Below are positions 52,837 through 64,000 of a DNA stretch of 64,000 nucleotides, piece after piece; position 1 is the stretch's first letter, and each line of letters starts with the position of its first letter. The notes below the pieces were generated by a model, which worked only from the letters and a program-made list of their open reading frames with translations, did no database searches and had not been told where the DNA came from. The translations under genes and the position numbers were made by a program. Origin of the DNA: Diplosphaera chodatii (lineage: Eukaryota; Chlorophyta; Trebouxiophyceae; Prasiolales; Stichococcaceae); assembly GCA_032358165.1 (NCBI GenBank), contig JAALGY010000041.1, positions 372,001-436,000 of the forward strand, written 5' to 3'.

Positions 52837-53221
52837 GAGTGCTGCAAAGGGTTTTCAGATCACATCCACCAACAAGACCAACACTCCGACGTCCGTAGCT
52901 GCCTAAGGCGTCATCAGCCGTCTATTGCAATATGTAACTGCTTGCATATGTGAGATGCCCAGGTAGCGCGGTGCTGATTGATCCATCGATGCTCATGTCG
53001 TCATGCGGGATCCGCGGCTGACATGCTGACTGACACAAAGGTCGTCTGTCAGACACAACCGAACTCAGCGTACACTGTTAGAGTGTTAGTCCTGGTCGCA
53101 GATGCGCTCAACAGGCATGCTGAACATGAGCGTGTCTGGTAGATAGAATCACAAGCGGCTGTGAGTGCACGGCGACGTTGCTGGTGTATCTGTCGAGTGG
53201 CTTTGCGATCAAGGTAGCAGG
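52837..53221. promoter_or_regulatory. Head-to-head promoter region of gene 17 and the B3-chromodomain gene
   Basis: 385 bp between the proposed start codons on opposite strands. No TATA box or named motif visible. Inferred to be promoter from position. Confidence 0.35.
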
Positions 53222-56200
53222 ATGGAGGACAATGATCTGGAGGCGCAGCGACTGGCTAACATGGCTGCCAATGCCCAGAGGATGCAGGAGTTCGGCCTGC
53301 ACGACGCTGCCCGATCCATCAAGCCAACCGCCAAGATGGCTCAGGCACCCCGCCCCAGGTGGTTGCCCTGTGCATGCAGCGATGCAGGCGTATTTACCGC
53401 CGGCCTCGTGTCAGTAGGCTCAACCGAGAGTGAAGGTTCATGCATGCATGATGATCGTCATCGGCGGCACACTACACGCAAACATCATGCACTCGACAGT
53501 CATGATTTCAAATTTCCGAGCTGCCGGCTCATGCCCTGCCAGGCCTGCGCGGGCCCCGAGGGTGCTGGAGCCGTCGAGGAAGTCGGCAAGGTGCGTCTGC
53601 AATGGCCGTGCGCAGCTTGCCGCCGAGCTGAAATGCCTGTCAAATGTGCCTCGGCCAGGCTGGCTGGAGCATGACCCAAGTCTGCATGGCGCAGGACGGT
53701 GCTGTGCCTGTACGTTCTCGATGTCACTTCCGTGTCGCAGGGCGGCCAATCTGCCGGCACCCTCGTACTACGACACGGTGCTGATCGAGGCAGAGGAGCG
53801 CGCCAGCAGGCGTGAGCGGCGGACCAAAAGGAGGTGTGGCAACTGGCCAGGGGCAATTGTCAGCCACCAGAACCAGGATTCACACAGCCCCTCCCGTCGC
53901 AAGAATTCGTGGCTGTTCCCGCCCATGTCGTCCGGGGTCACCGTCGATGATGTGTACCCCCTGTGGCGCAGGAGCAGCGGCTGCGGTCTGAAGCACAGCT
54001 GGGCGCACGTGCAGCCGAACTACACGTGCGCGGCGCAGGCCAAGGCGCTGGAGGAGGCCATGGCGTGTGGCGAGACGCTCACAAACCCCTGGAACCTCAA
54101 GGTGAGGCCTGTGACTGCACGCAATCTGGCTCGCCTGGCTTCTGCCATACCCGGCATATATATGCATGCTTGCCACCATAGATATGGGCGCAGGGCCTGG
54201 TAGAGGCTGTTGGTCTTTGCGATTCGACACCAATGATCACATACTGCATTTCTGGTTGGAGTCCAGGAGCATGTGCAGACCCATGCTGCCCATGCATGTC
54301 TGCAGGTCATGTCCCACAGCATGGTCAGCCCCGGCTTCTGGTGCCAGGCGCCCAAGGCACTTGTGCCCGCCGTCGGCACCAAGACGAAGGAGGTGCTGTT
54401 CGAGACCACCGACAGGCTGTGCGGCTCGGATGCCTCAGAGTTTCGGGTGAGCCAAACCGAAATTGTCGACAACAGCAGCCTGGCGCCATGCCCCGCTGCC
54501 CAGCTGCGTTGTCATGTTGCCCACTTCACCACCCTTCATCGAGCCCTGCAACTGCCAAGGTGAGTGCATAGCAATTGCAAGTTATGCTATATGCCGGCCA
54601 CATTGCATACAGGACGCCGAGGCGGGCAGCAGCCCCGCCGAGTGGCGGGTGGTGTGGCTGGAGAGGGAAAATGGCGGCGCAGGCTTCTCCGGCAACTGGG
54701 CAGGCTTCGCCAAGGATCAAGTGCGGCTACTGTCCACCAGCTTTTAATGTTGTTGTCCAGTGTCGCTGTGGCTTTCATTTCGGCGACTGTCTAACGGTCC
54801 CAATCGTCGGCCAGCCAATTAGCTGATATGCAAATTGCCGACTGCCTGCGCTAGTTCCTGGCGCATGCTTCTGCAATATCTTCATTCACACACGCCTGAC
54901 ACCTTCAGTACTTGCAACTTGCAGCTGCTGAAGTGCGGCGACGTTGTGCTGTGGGAGGTGCTGAGCCCCAACCGCCTGAGGGTGCACCTGTTCCGCGCGG
55001 GGCTGCACGAGACGGACCCAGCGCTGCGGGAGACGCTGCCTGGCGGCTCCAGATGCGGCCCCGTCTATGCAGTAGGTAGAAGGCTGCCCTGTGGCATCGC
55101 CTGGCCACTCAGCATGTCATGAACGGCCGTGCCGTTCATGGTTTTAGGCATGCTGCTGCACCGCTGACTGGGTGCTGAGCTTGCTGTTGCTCATCTGTCT
55201 TTGCCCCTGCTGACGATGTGTGGCCGCAGGCCCAGGTGTACATCCAGGACACTGTGTCAAGGTCTCCATTGTTTGCTTGCCCAGGGGCTGGCCCCTGAGA
55301 CGTTCTTGTGCTGATGCAGCACCCGACCCCGAGGACCTGGAGGCACGTCCAAGCGGCGAGGCAGCGCCACCCGGCAGCGACAGTGGCGCATCTGCAGGTA
55401 TGTGTTGGACATTACCACAGACTTCGATGAACACAGCACAGCACAGCATGCCGTCGCCTGTCCACATTGCCCAATGCCTGCAGAAGTGAGATGCTGCTCA
55501 AGTCCTGCCTCACCAGTAAACACCAAGACAACTGAACATATGCCCCGGGTTGTCTCAGGGGAGGACATCCAGCAGAAGGACGGCGATGGATGCAGCCCCG
55601 ATGCCGCAGCGGGCCACAGCTCGGACCCACAGCTCGGAGCCGAAGCGCCCGCAGCCAAGCGTGCCTGTGCAGACGGCGGCGGCAGCGCCCCGATAGTGGT
55701 GCTGTCGCCACAGGCTGCGTGGCCATCCAGCATCAGGCAGGCGCAGGTAGCCACAGGAGCGACAACCAGCAAAGCGGATGGCAGAATACACGATGCCCTA
55801 CAGCGTGACGGCACTCTGAGACCCTGCCGTGGCAGTCAGCTGTCGTGTGCATTACTGAAGGTGACGGAGTCTATGGCGCAGCGCAAGGCGCGTGGCGCCC
55901 AGGCGCCCGCACAGCAGCAGCGGCGGCAGGGGCGCAAGCAGGGCACGCCACAGCGCAAGGGCGCCCCGCCGGTCAAGGCAGCCGCGCCGAAGGAGAGAGC
56001 CGCTCAGAAACAGCAAAAGGCGAGGCGGACATGGTTGACGTCTTGCAGGGCATGGGCGCTGTTGCTGGGCAAGGCGCAGCCGTACACTGCAGGACCTGGC
56101 TGCGGCAAGCCGTCGTCAGCTGAGAGCCACTTGCCATGCTTGAGGCTGTTCATGGATCAGCATACTCTTTGGGCGGTGCAGGCACCAGCTAAGCGGAGTA

Positions 56201-56826
56201 GGAGTGGCAAGAGGAAGCAGGCGGCTGCAGAGCGGCCCAAGGGTCCGCCGCCAAAGGAGGTTGATGCAAACGGCGAGGAAGTGTACTATGTAGGTTTCCT
56301 GTTCCTACTGTCCGTCTTCTGCACTTTCCACATGTGATTGCTTGCCTACTCCAGACTCAACCATGGGACTGCGATAGACCAACATGTTTGTGGCTGAGCT
56401 CCTTGGTTTGACGGTTGCTGACTGTGTGTTGTCACGAAAGCTGATGGAGGAAGTAGGCTGATGCCTGACTATGGCTTGATGCACAGGTTGAGGGTCTGGT
56501 GGGCAGGATGGTGGATGCAGATGGCATCGTATGGTGGAAGATCCGGTGGCAGGGCTACAGCGCAGCGGATGACACATGGGAGACCACAGGTGACATCGCG
56601 CCTGCCACTGCACAGACAACCCTGATACCGGTCTTTCTGCCAATCTGCAGCTGTCATGCGATGTGCTGCGCAGTTCCAGAGGCCTCCGCAGAAAGCCTCC
56701 GCCAATCTAATTAGGGAGTCATGACGTTTGTTTGTGTTGTGTGGTGCAGACTCGCTAGACAAGCCGGTGGTCGAGTACAAATGGCTTGGCCCCGCCGCTG
56801 ACAGGCCCACTGCCGCGAGATTGTAG
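53222..56826 (+). CDS. B3 DNA-binding domain plus chromodomain protein
   Basis: Exons 1-7 have conserved phase: 53222-53358, 53543-53590, 53741-53833, 53972-54101, 54306-54446, 54613-54720 and 54925-55071. The N-terminus is MEDNDLEAQRLANMAANAQR, then the basic patch RPARAPRVLEPSRKSARRAA and SRRERRTKR. The B3 domain spans exons 5-7: SMVSPGFWCQAPKALVPAVG, EWRVVWLERENGGAGFSGNW, AGFAKDQ/LLKCGDVVLWEV, LRVHLFRAG. The middle (55285-56050) is Pro/Ala/Gly-rich and then Arg/Lys/Gln-rich (MAQRKARGAQAPAQQQRRQG). After KRSRSGKRKQAAAERPKG and EVDANGEEVYY comes a chromodomain at about 56487-56588: VEGLVGRMVDADGIVWWKIR, WQGYSAADDTWE. It has the aromatic cage candidates Tyr (EVYY), Trp (WWKIRW) and Trp (DTWE). 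The last exon (about 56750-56826) ends LDKPVVEYKWLGPAADRP and AARL. The exon 8-9 junction near 55260-55320 is unresolved. Probable chromatin or transcription regulator. Confidence 0.8.
55118..55140. repeat. Perfect 10-bp inverted repeat in an intron
   Basis: CATGAACGGC, a 3-base loop CGT, then GCCGTTCATG. It lies in the intron after exon 7 of the B3-chromodomain gene, 47 bases downstream of the donor, and would form a hairpin in the pre-mRNA. Confidence 0.8.
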
Positions 56827-57228
56827 GTTGCGGATGTCCGATGCTCTGCAGCAGTAATGATGTGTCCGAGATACGTGCGCTTGTTGTACTGCTGTTTTGC
56901 ACACTGATCGATTGCTATCAGTTGGCCATGTTGCTGTTGATGCTGATCAAATACCGTAGCAGCAGTATCAGGCAGCGCTGGCGCTTTCCATGCTCAAACA
57001 GCAGTATCGTGTTAGGCCCCAGCCTGGCATTGCAATACAGTGCTGCATGCCGTTACCCCCACCAGATCAATCAACCAAGTTCTCACCAGCATGAACCGAA
57101 ATCCCCACACCCACAACCCTCCATCAAATGCAGCTCCAACCCCGCTGCCCAGCCGATTTGACGATTTGACCGCGTGTCGACTAAATGTCAACACACACCC
57201 GAAGGACTGCCGCAAATGTGTGGAGGCT
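56827..57228. other. Convergent 3' region between B3-chromodomain and armadillo genes
   Basis: 402 bp between two facing stop codons. AT-richer than the coding DNA on either side. Holds both 3' UTRs; nothing else seen. Confidence 0.5.
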
Positions 57229-60200
57229 TTACAAGCCATGCAGCCTCAGACCCAAGCTGCACGAGGCGTCTTGCCCCGGGGCGTTGCTTCGTGCGGCGTG
57301 TGAAAGTCCCGCGGCGACGGCAGCACCAGGCCCCGGGGCGAGGGCGCCGCCAGGCCCCCCGTGCGCGGCGATGGCGTGCTGCACGAAGACACACAACTGG
57401 CTGCAGTTCGATGAGGACACGTTGACGCGCATGTGTGTGGGTCAGGGCGATTGTGACATCGGGAGCTAAAGTCGCAAGAGCGCGAGGGTTGCTGGACTCG
57501 ATTGCTGAGGCTGGAGAAGTACTGCAGGCCAGCAGTGGCCGCCGCAGGAAACCCTGGTACACCGGCGCAAACACACCGCATCCGGGGCCAGGTGCACAGG
57601 TCTGCAGCAGCGGGAGGGTGATGTGGCGCACTCACGCGTAGGAGCAGGCGGCGGGCGAGGCCAGGCCGGCGAGCGACACGCGCGGCACCGCCAGCCGCGC
57701 CTTGGCGGCCGCCGCCGCGGCGCCCAGCTCTGCGACATGCAACAGTGCACTCAGCACCTGCAGCTTCAAAGTTTATCAGGAGGGGCACAAGTGCACGGCG
57801 TCCTGACCAAACTACAGCTCGGACAGTGATCGAAAAGTCTCGAAATGGTGTGCCAGCTGCGTGCTGCAGAATGCGAAGACACCTGCTGCGGAGAAGCGGC
57901 GGCGCAGGGGGCCGTCCACGGGCATCGGCGGAGCTGCCGGCGCGGCCGCAGCCAGCGCTGCTGGTGGCGCCGCAGACGGCTGCGACGCTGCAGTGGACAG
58001 CGCGGGCGGCGGCGGCACCGGGGCCGCTGCGGATGTTGTGGCGCGTGGGGCTGGGGGCGGCGGCGGCGGCGGTGCCAGCAGCTCCTCCAGCGGCACCTGC
58101 AGTTTCACCATTTGCGAGGCGTCACGCGCGAAGCACATCCCGTGTGTAGTAGCATAAACACAGGATGCGACTGCTGCCAAAAGAGCCATCCACGTCGCCG
58201 TTCCTGGGTGCCAGCTGTCACCGGCCATCAACAACCCGCCGGCCATCAGCTGAACGGTTGCCCATCAAGTTGGGCCGTCATCTGTGCAAGCTTCATGGTT
58301 GGACCCCTGACATAGAAGTGTACACCTAGACGCAAACAGGCCAAGCCCAGTCGAGCGCGCCTGAGTCAGGGTCAGCAGGTGCGTGGCAGGCGTGGCGGTC
58401 ACGGTGTAGCGGCCCCTGCTGCCGGCGCAGTCCTCCGCGACGGCGGCCGCGCACGCCGAGCCGCGGGTGTTTGTGCCGCGGCTGCTGCCGCCGGCGGCAG
58501 CGCTCAGGGCCGACAGCAGCGCCGAGGCCGCGGCCGCCTGCGCCGGTATGGCGCTGCGGAGGAACTTGGACGCCAGCGCCTCGGTCCCCGCCGGCAGCGG
58601 CCCTGCAGTGGCCAGCGGCAGACTCGTGGAGACACGTTGAGGAGCAGAGCACCAAAATATCAAAAGTCGGCGGGAAGCTCAAAGCCGCATGCATGCACAG
58701 GGGTGGCCTAAGGCTGGTGTTGGTTCGGCAGCAAGAACCTTTGGTGGTGGCTCATGTTTGTGCCACCCACCTGGAGCGGCGCGGTGGATCGCTGCCATGG
58801 CGTGCATTGCAGCTGCTGCGACGCCGCGCCATGCGCTGGGCCCCACCTGCAGGCAGGCGACATCCAGGTGGTTTTCTGTGACCACCTGATGGACCGGAAG
58901 ACATCTGGTTTGCGCCATCGCTGCCCAGGCGCTGCTGCACATGGTACAGCCGGCGCCAGCACAGCAGCGAGCCGTCTCAGCGTGCCGCAGCCGCCAAGGG
59001 GTGTGCCCACCTCGTGCGCGGCCTGCACCAGCGACGCCAGGCGGTGCTGCACGCCAGCGGCCACCAGCGACTTGGCGACGTCAGCGTCCGCAGCCGCCAG
59101 GTCGGCCGCCAGGGCGCAGCCGGCTCGGGCCGGCGCCGCTGAGCCGCCGCCCAGCAGCTCGCCCACCTCGGCTGCCAGCTGCAAAGACACGCGGAGATTG
59201 GCATGCAGGTTGGGTTTGGTACCCAGAGCTGAAGGCGAAACACCCAGTGGGATGCTTCAAGGGCCTGGCACCCCGCATGAGCAGCATGCCACTCGTGTTG
59301 CCTGCTCAACTTCTCACTGTGCCCCATACGGAGCTTGCACCGCTTCGTGCTGGACATGTTGTGTGCGTGCAGCTGAAATAAATGCTTATATTGATTAAGC
59401 AATATTCAAATTGGTTTAAACAAAATTTATGGCCACCTGCAGCTGCGTGGGCGAGAGCGCCCCGGGGTGGGCGGCCAGCAGGCAGCCGAGCGCGAGCGCG
59501 GCCGCAGGCTTGGTGCGCGCCAGCCTGTACCCCTCCAGCCGGATCTGCGCAGCAGAAGGATTGTCACGACGTGCACAGAGCGCCAGCACACTTCAGTCAG
59601 GCCACAGCGCCGACGGCAACCTGCTTCATGGACCCCATGTGCTCAAAACAGTGTGCAGTGTGCGACAGGATCAACCAGTGTCAGCAGGACGACGCCGTGT
59701 CAGCACACACTGTGATAGCTAGTGCATACTCAGCCACACATATGTGCCGCCTTCTCCAGAGCCCTGGAGAAAGGAAACCCTGAAAAGAACCCCTAAACCC
59801 TGGCGCACCTGGTCGCCCCGCCGCTGGCAGTGCACGCGGAGCGCCTCGACGCCTCCGCACGCCGCCAGCGCCTGCTACGTTCAGAAAGTCAGGGTTGGCG
59901 GAAGTCGTTTGCCAGTTTTGTCGCATTGTGCCACTTTGCAGGGACAGCCCGAGCCGGCCAGCATACTGCGATTGCTCGGATGGGGCGCATGTGCGGTGTG
60001 GCCTCCCCAAGCAGCTGGCAAGCCCCTACATCTGCCTGCTGAATCGCCATTAGGGCATACCCGGGTCCAGGGGATGCCGCAGGGGCGTAACATCACAGTC
60101 CTGCGCCGGCAGCGCACCTCGGGGCTGTGGGGCAGGCGCAGCATCTGCAGCAGCGCCGCCGCCGCGTCCGCAGCCAGCGGCCCCAGCGCCGCCTGCCCCG

Positions 60201-63200
60201 CAGCGTCGGCCGCCAGCCGCGCCAGCAGGTCGGCGGCGGCGATGCGGCAGTACCAGGAGTCTGCAGTGCAGCCGAAACACCGCTACAACAAGCGTTGAAG
60301 GCATGACAGCACTGCGTCGGTAAGGATGGTGGATGTCAATGATCACATTATCACAGTGACGAAAGCTGGTGCCGGAGCGGCGCAACGTCGCAAAGAGTGG
60401 GCAAGCAAGACAGTGTCAGAAGCCCAGGAGCCCCACAACCCAGCACACCACAGACACCAGACGTGACTAGACGTGAAATCAGCAGAGGGCAGCAGGCACG
60501 GCAGAAGGGATGTGTTACCTGAAGACAGCATGGAGACGGCGGCGGGCAGCGCGGCGGCGGAGATGAGCGCCTTCCGGGCGTTGGGGCCCGCCGCCGCCAT
60601 GTTGGCGAGCGCGGCGGCCGCGCAGTAGCGCCCGTTGAAGGGCGTCCCCGGCGCCAGCAGCGCCACCAGCGGCGCCGCAAGGGCGCGCGCCTCCACCTGG
60701 GCGCAAAATAAGTTGTTTTTGTCATTAATATATAACACTAGAAATCATCTGTAAAAGTTAGATTGGGCAAAGGATGCCGTTAGGCAACACCCCTTGCTCA
60801 AGGGTGGTCCCCTGCAGCGCACTCTTCGACACAACTGCAGCGCTGCAGGGCAGGCGGGCTGCGAGCAGCATGGTGCAGCCCCCAGGCAGAGCATGGCAGC
60901 TGCCTGACTTTCCTGCCAGCAGCGCTGCCTGGGGGTTGACGCAGGAGCCTACTGGTTGCACTGTCCATGTGTAGCAAACGACCTGCAGGAGTGTTGTGCC
61001 AGGCGCTTTGCAGCCGATGCTCGACTCCCAACGACAATCACACATTTCAAGCGTTGTGTGGCTGCGCTTCCCACCTGCAGCGCTGCGGGGCAGGCGGCCA
61101 GCAGGTTGCACAGGGCGCCGGCGGCGGCGCAGCGCAGCGGCAGCGGCGCCTTGACTGCCAGGTGCACCAGGGGGGCGCCGCCGCCCGCGGACGCGATGCG
61201 GGTTGCCCCGCCGGGCCGGACGGCCAGCGCCTGCAGGTGGCATGCTGCTGGACCTGCAAGGCTGCGGTGGCTGCATGCTGGCATGGCAGCCACAACGCTG
61301 GCTGCCGACATGTGCCTGCATTCTGCTGCTCCATGCTGCATGCAGCTGGTGCCACAGCACCTGCCCCCGCTGTGCCAGGGGTGATGGGCGCCACACCGGT
61401 GCAGCATGGCCCATTACCATAAACATTTAATTTTGTTTAAACAGGCGGGGTGCTCAGCACGACGTGAGGCGGTTGATGGGACGCTGCACCTGCAGCGCGG
61501 CGGCGGCTGCGCCCCGCTGCGGCAAGCCGCCGGACCGTGTCAACCCAATCAGAGGCGCCGCCGCCTCCGCCAGGTCCTGCGCCGCCACGCAGTCCGGCGC
61601 CTCCGTCAGCAGCGCCTGCAATCGATGGACCACAATACAGTCAGTTTGCGCTTCAACAGTGGGTTTTCGCCGATGCTGTAGCTTCAGGTGGCAGCCGAAC
61701 TCAATGCTTACTGAAGTGGGAGGATGACATCGATCAGAAGCCTGGGTAACACTGGTCATGACTCTGTAATGCGATGCAGAGACACGCCATGCTGTGCATC
61801 TGGCTGCTCACCAGCAGCAGCTCGGCGCCGGCCCTGCCGCCGCGGCCGGCCCCCAGGGCGCCCGGCACCGCGTCTGCCAGGAGGCCCCGCAGCGCCCCGC
61901 CAGCGGCCGCCGCCACCGACCTCGCCGCCGCCGGGCGGCCCTGCAGCAGCACCGCCAGCGTCGACGCCGCCGCCGCGCGCAGCTGCGGGCCGCTGCCGGG
62001 GCCGCCGAGCAGGCCCGCCAGCGGCTGCACAGCCTGTGCACATGTCACATGCCGTACTCAAGGTTTCTGCGGGTTTGGGGTGTAGGATGACTTCTGGACT
62101 GTACACTGCCAAGAGTCTGTCACATTCCCTGCTGTCTCCGAGACACTGGACGACGTCACTGTAGCAGCGCTGGCTCACATGATACTGTGCACATCAGGTG
62201 CGGCATCAGCGGGGCACAGCGGGGGGCACCTGTGACAGCGCGGGCCAGGCGGCGGCGCCCTCCACCACCAGCAGGAACTGCAGCACGCGCGCGGTGTCGT
62301 GGGCGGCGGCCCCGCAGCGCAGGCCAGCGGCGAGCGCCCCCGCCGCAGACTGCATGGCAAAGGCAACAAGTGTGTCTATGATGCCTTCGATGCAGTTTTC
62401 AGCTCTTTACCATCTCAGGTTCTGCTCAGATGGTGGCACTGCGAGCAGCTGCACCCTGTCATGCAGGAGCGGACGAAACCGCGATGCTTGGCAGGTCTGA
62501 GGCTGAATGAACCGCCGTCACATGCGGGTGGCCGGCATGTGAGAGGCGGTACTATTCCCCCCGTGGTCGCTGTGGACATGTGAGTCTGCATGGGGCCAGC
62601 GGCGAGCTTGCGCAGCCATGCAGGGGAGGGCTTAGGGTTCCAGACTATTTATGATGGATGATGGATGTAGGGTTTTGATTGCTTCAGCACCTCGTTGGCG
62701 CCGATCTCATCCCTGGCAGCCGGCGACGCAGCCACCAGGCCCTGTAGCGCTGCAGCCGCCGCTGCGCGCCCCGCGTCGGGGACCGCCTCACGAGCCAGCA
62801 GCACCTGCGACACGGTTTGAGGGTGTGATGTGGTCGTGGACCTCATGCTTGTTTGCCGGTGTCAGGCATGCATCTGCCTAGAGCTCCCAGTGACGACCAT
62901 GCCTGCGACCACTTGACAGACTGTGTTTGACTTGGGGCAACACCACTCAACCGGCGGCGTGGAACATGGCATGCAGGGGGCATCAACAACATGGCATCAC
63001 CAGCAGAAGCGCAGCCAGATCCGGCACGGTGGCAGCAACCGCGGTCGGCTCAGCGGCGGCGGCGGCGGCAATGGCGGACGCCGCAGCCGTCCTGGCCTCC
63101 GACGTCGACGCATCCATCACGCCCTGCAGCATCTGCAGCCACTTGGGCATCTGCGCAGCAGGGCATGAGCGCCGTCAGTCACCTCTCGGCCCAGAGCACG

Positions 63201-64000
63201 CACAGGTTGACTTCACGCTCTGAGTCTCCTCAATGGCACACTAGCAGGCCTCGTGCGACAATCGACAGGCCTGCTTGACATGCAGCAGATGGGCGCGAGT
63301 CCGCTCGGCGCCAGGCAGCCCAACGCGGACGCAGCATGCGGCAAGGGATCAAAGGCATGAGGTCCGTGGCACTCACGGTCGCCAGCATGGCGGCGACATC
63401 AGACGAGGCACACAGGCGGCCCGCTGCCCCGGCAGCCGCCGCTCTCCCCGCAGCATCCCCCTTGTGCATCACCAGCACCAGCGGCCGCAGCAGCACCGGC
63501 CCCCCTGCAGCGTCGATCGCCTCCTCGCCTGCGTGTGCAGCCCCCCCGTCATGCGTCAGCACATTGTGCAGAGCAAACACCCATTGGCTTCAGGAACCAA
63601 CAGCGCCAGAGTGCAGTCACCGCGCCACTTTTGCCTGCCAACTACAGGCGCTGCATGTCAGGACACCGATAGCGACAGGCACTGCAGATGCCCACCCAGT
63701 GCTGCGACCAGGCCCAGCAGGCAGGCGCCGGCCGTCCAGGCCTCCGACTGGTCGGCGGCGAAGAGCGCCAGCGCAGCACGCAGCGGCGGCCCCCGCTGCC
63801 TCTGGTGCCCTGCAGCAAGCGCGGCGCCACCATTATAGTTGATAGCCGTGGTGGCTGCCTGCCTGATGCAGTGTCATTTGGGACCATCGGCACCAGCGGA
63901 TGAGCCCCTTCAAATGTGATCATTGCCTTCTGTCTGCTGTGTCTGCGCGGGGACATCGCATGCAGGTGCTGTGGTGGGGCCTTTGCAGAGGAGCGCCTGC
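57229..64000 (-). CDS. Armadillo-repeat protein, Ala-rich, with Pro-rich C-terminal part (5' end outside window)
   Basis: The coding pieces enter from the right edge and run at least to 57229. Repeat exons, N to C: about 63800-63675 (EAWTAGACLLGLVAALGG), 63530-63375 (PLVLVMHKGDAAGRAAAAGA), 63150-63000, 62800-62690 (AGRAAAAAALQGLVAASPAA), 62345-62225, 62035-61810 (AVQPLAGLLGGPGSGPQLRA), 61620-61487 (LTEAPDCVAAQDLAEAAAPL), 61235-61075 (GAPLVHLAVKAPLPLRCAAA then GALCNLLAACPAALQ), 60695-60530 (RYCAAAALANMAAAGPNARK), 60260-60115 and 59550-59432. Each contains the helical G-A-L-xx-L / A-A-A-x-A-L pattern of armadillo repeats. Later pieces are about 59180-58970, 58660-58375, 58110-57880 (Pro-rich) and 57735-57630. 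The final exon ends at TAA 57229-57231 after ALAPGPGAAVAAGL and LGLRLHGL. Such proteins are scaffolds; partner and location unknown. N-terminus not in the window. Confidence 0.7.
59414..61442. repeat. 14-bp inverted pair in AT-rich intron patches
   Basis: GTTTAAACAAAATT at 59414-59427 is exactly reverse-complementary to AATTTTGTTTAAAC at 61429-61442. Both lie in short AT-rich patches inside introns of the armadillo gene, close to splice donors, in otherwise GC-rich DNA. A third AT-rich patch at 60703-60765 lacks the motif. Confidence 0.6.

Overview
This is nuclear DNA from a unicellular green alga (Viridiplantae, Chlorophyta; a trebouxiophyte is my best guess, not proven). The reasons are GC-rich coding sequence, very dense short GT-AG introns of mostly 100-250 bp, a plant-type B3 DNA-binding domain, a plant-type SCL splicing factor, a plastid-targeted membrane protein and an axonemal dynein light chain. 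I found no rRNA, tRNA, CRISPR array, insertion sequence or recognisable transposon. Nineteen protein genes fill the window. Two run off its edges: an XPC/Rad4 gene on the left and an armadillo-repeat gene on the right. Where I worked out exons by hand I checked that codon phase is conserved across every junction; other exon edges are approximate and are stated so.

Left third (1-19.0 kb): XPC/Rad4 DNA-damage recognition factor (-), a large helical-repeat protein with an RGG tail (-), a five-exon plastid membrane protein (+), a small two-exon gene (+), and SSRP1, the HMG subunit of the FACT histone chaperone (-). Middle third (19.5-40 kb): outer-arm dynein light chain 1 (+), an SCL-type SR splicing factor (-) head to head with the spliceosomal core protein SmB (+), an HMGB protein (+), an uncharacterised secreted-protein gene (+), adenylate kinase (-), a GT47/exostosin-like glycosyltransferase (-) and a p47/NSFL1C-type Cdc48 adaptor (-). 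Right third (40-64 kb): a secreted propeller-like protein resolved into 13 exons (+), an NDR-family kinase (+), a GAT-domain trafficking adaptor without a visible VHS domain (+), an uncharacterised gene (-), a protein joining a B3 domain to a chromodomain (+), and an alanine-rich armadillo-repeat protein with roughly one exon per repeat (-).

The content is mostly ordinary housekeeping: chromatin (SSRP1, HMGB, B3-chromodomain), splicing (SCL, SmB), DNA repair (XPC), protein quality control (p47) and trafficking (GAT protein, GT47). Genes are 0.3-1.1 kb apart, and several pairs are divergent and may share promoters (SSRP1/LC1, SCL/SmB, p47/propeller gene, gene 17/B3-chromodomain). The points most worth following are the B3-chromodomain architecture, the shared intron positions of the SSRP1 and HMGB HMG boxes, the GC-AG introns, the armadillo gene and the four families I could not name.
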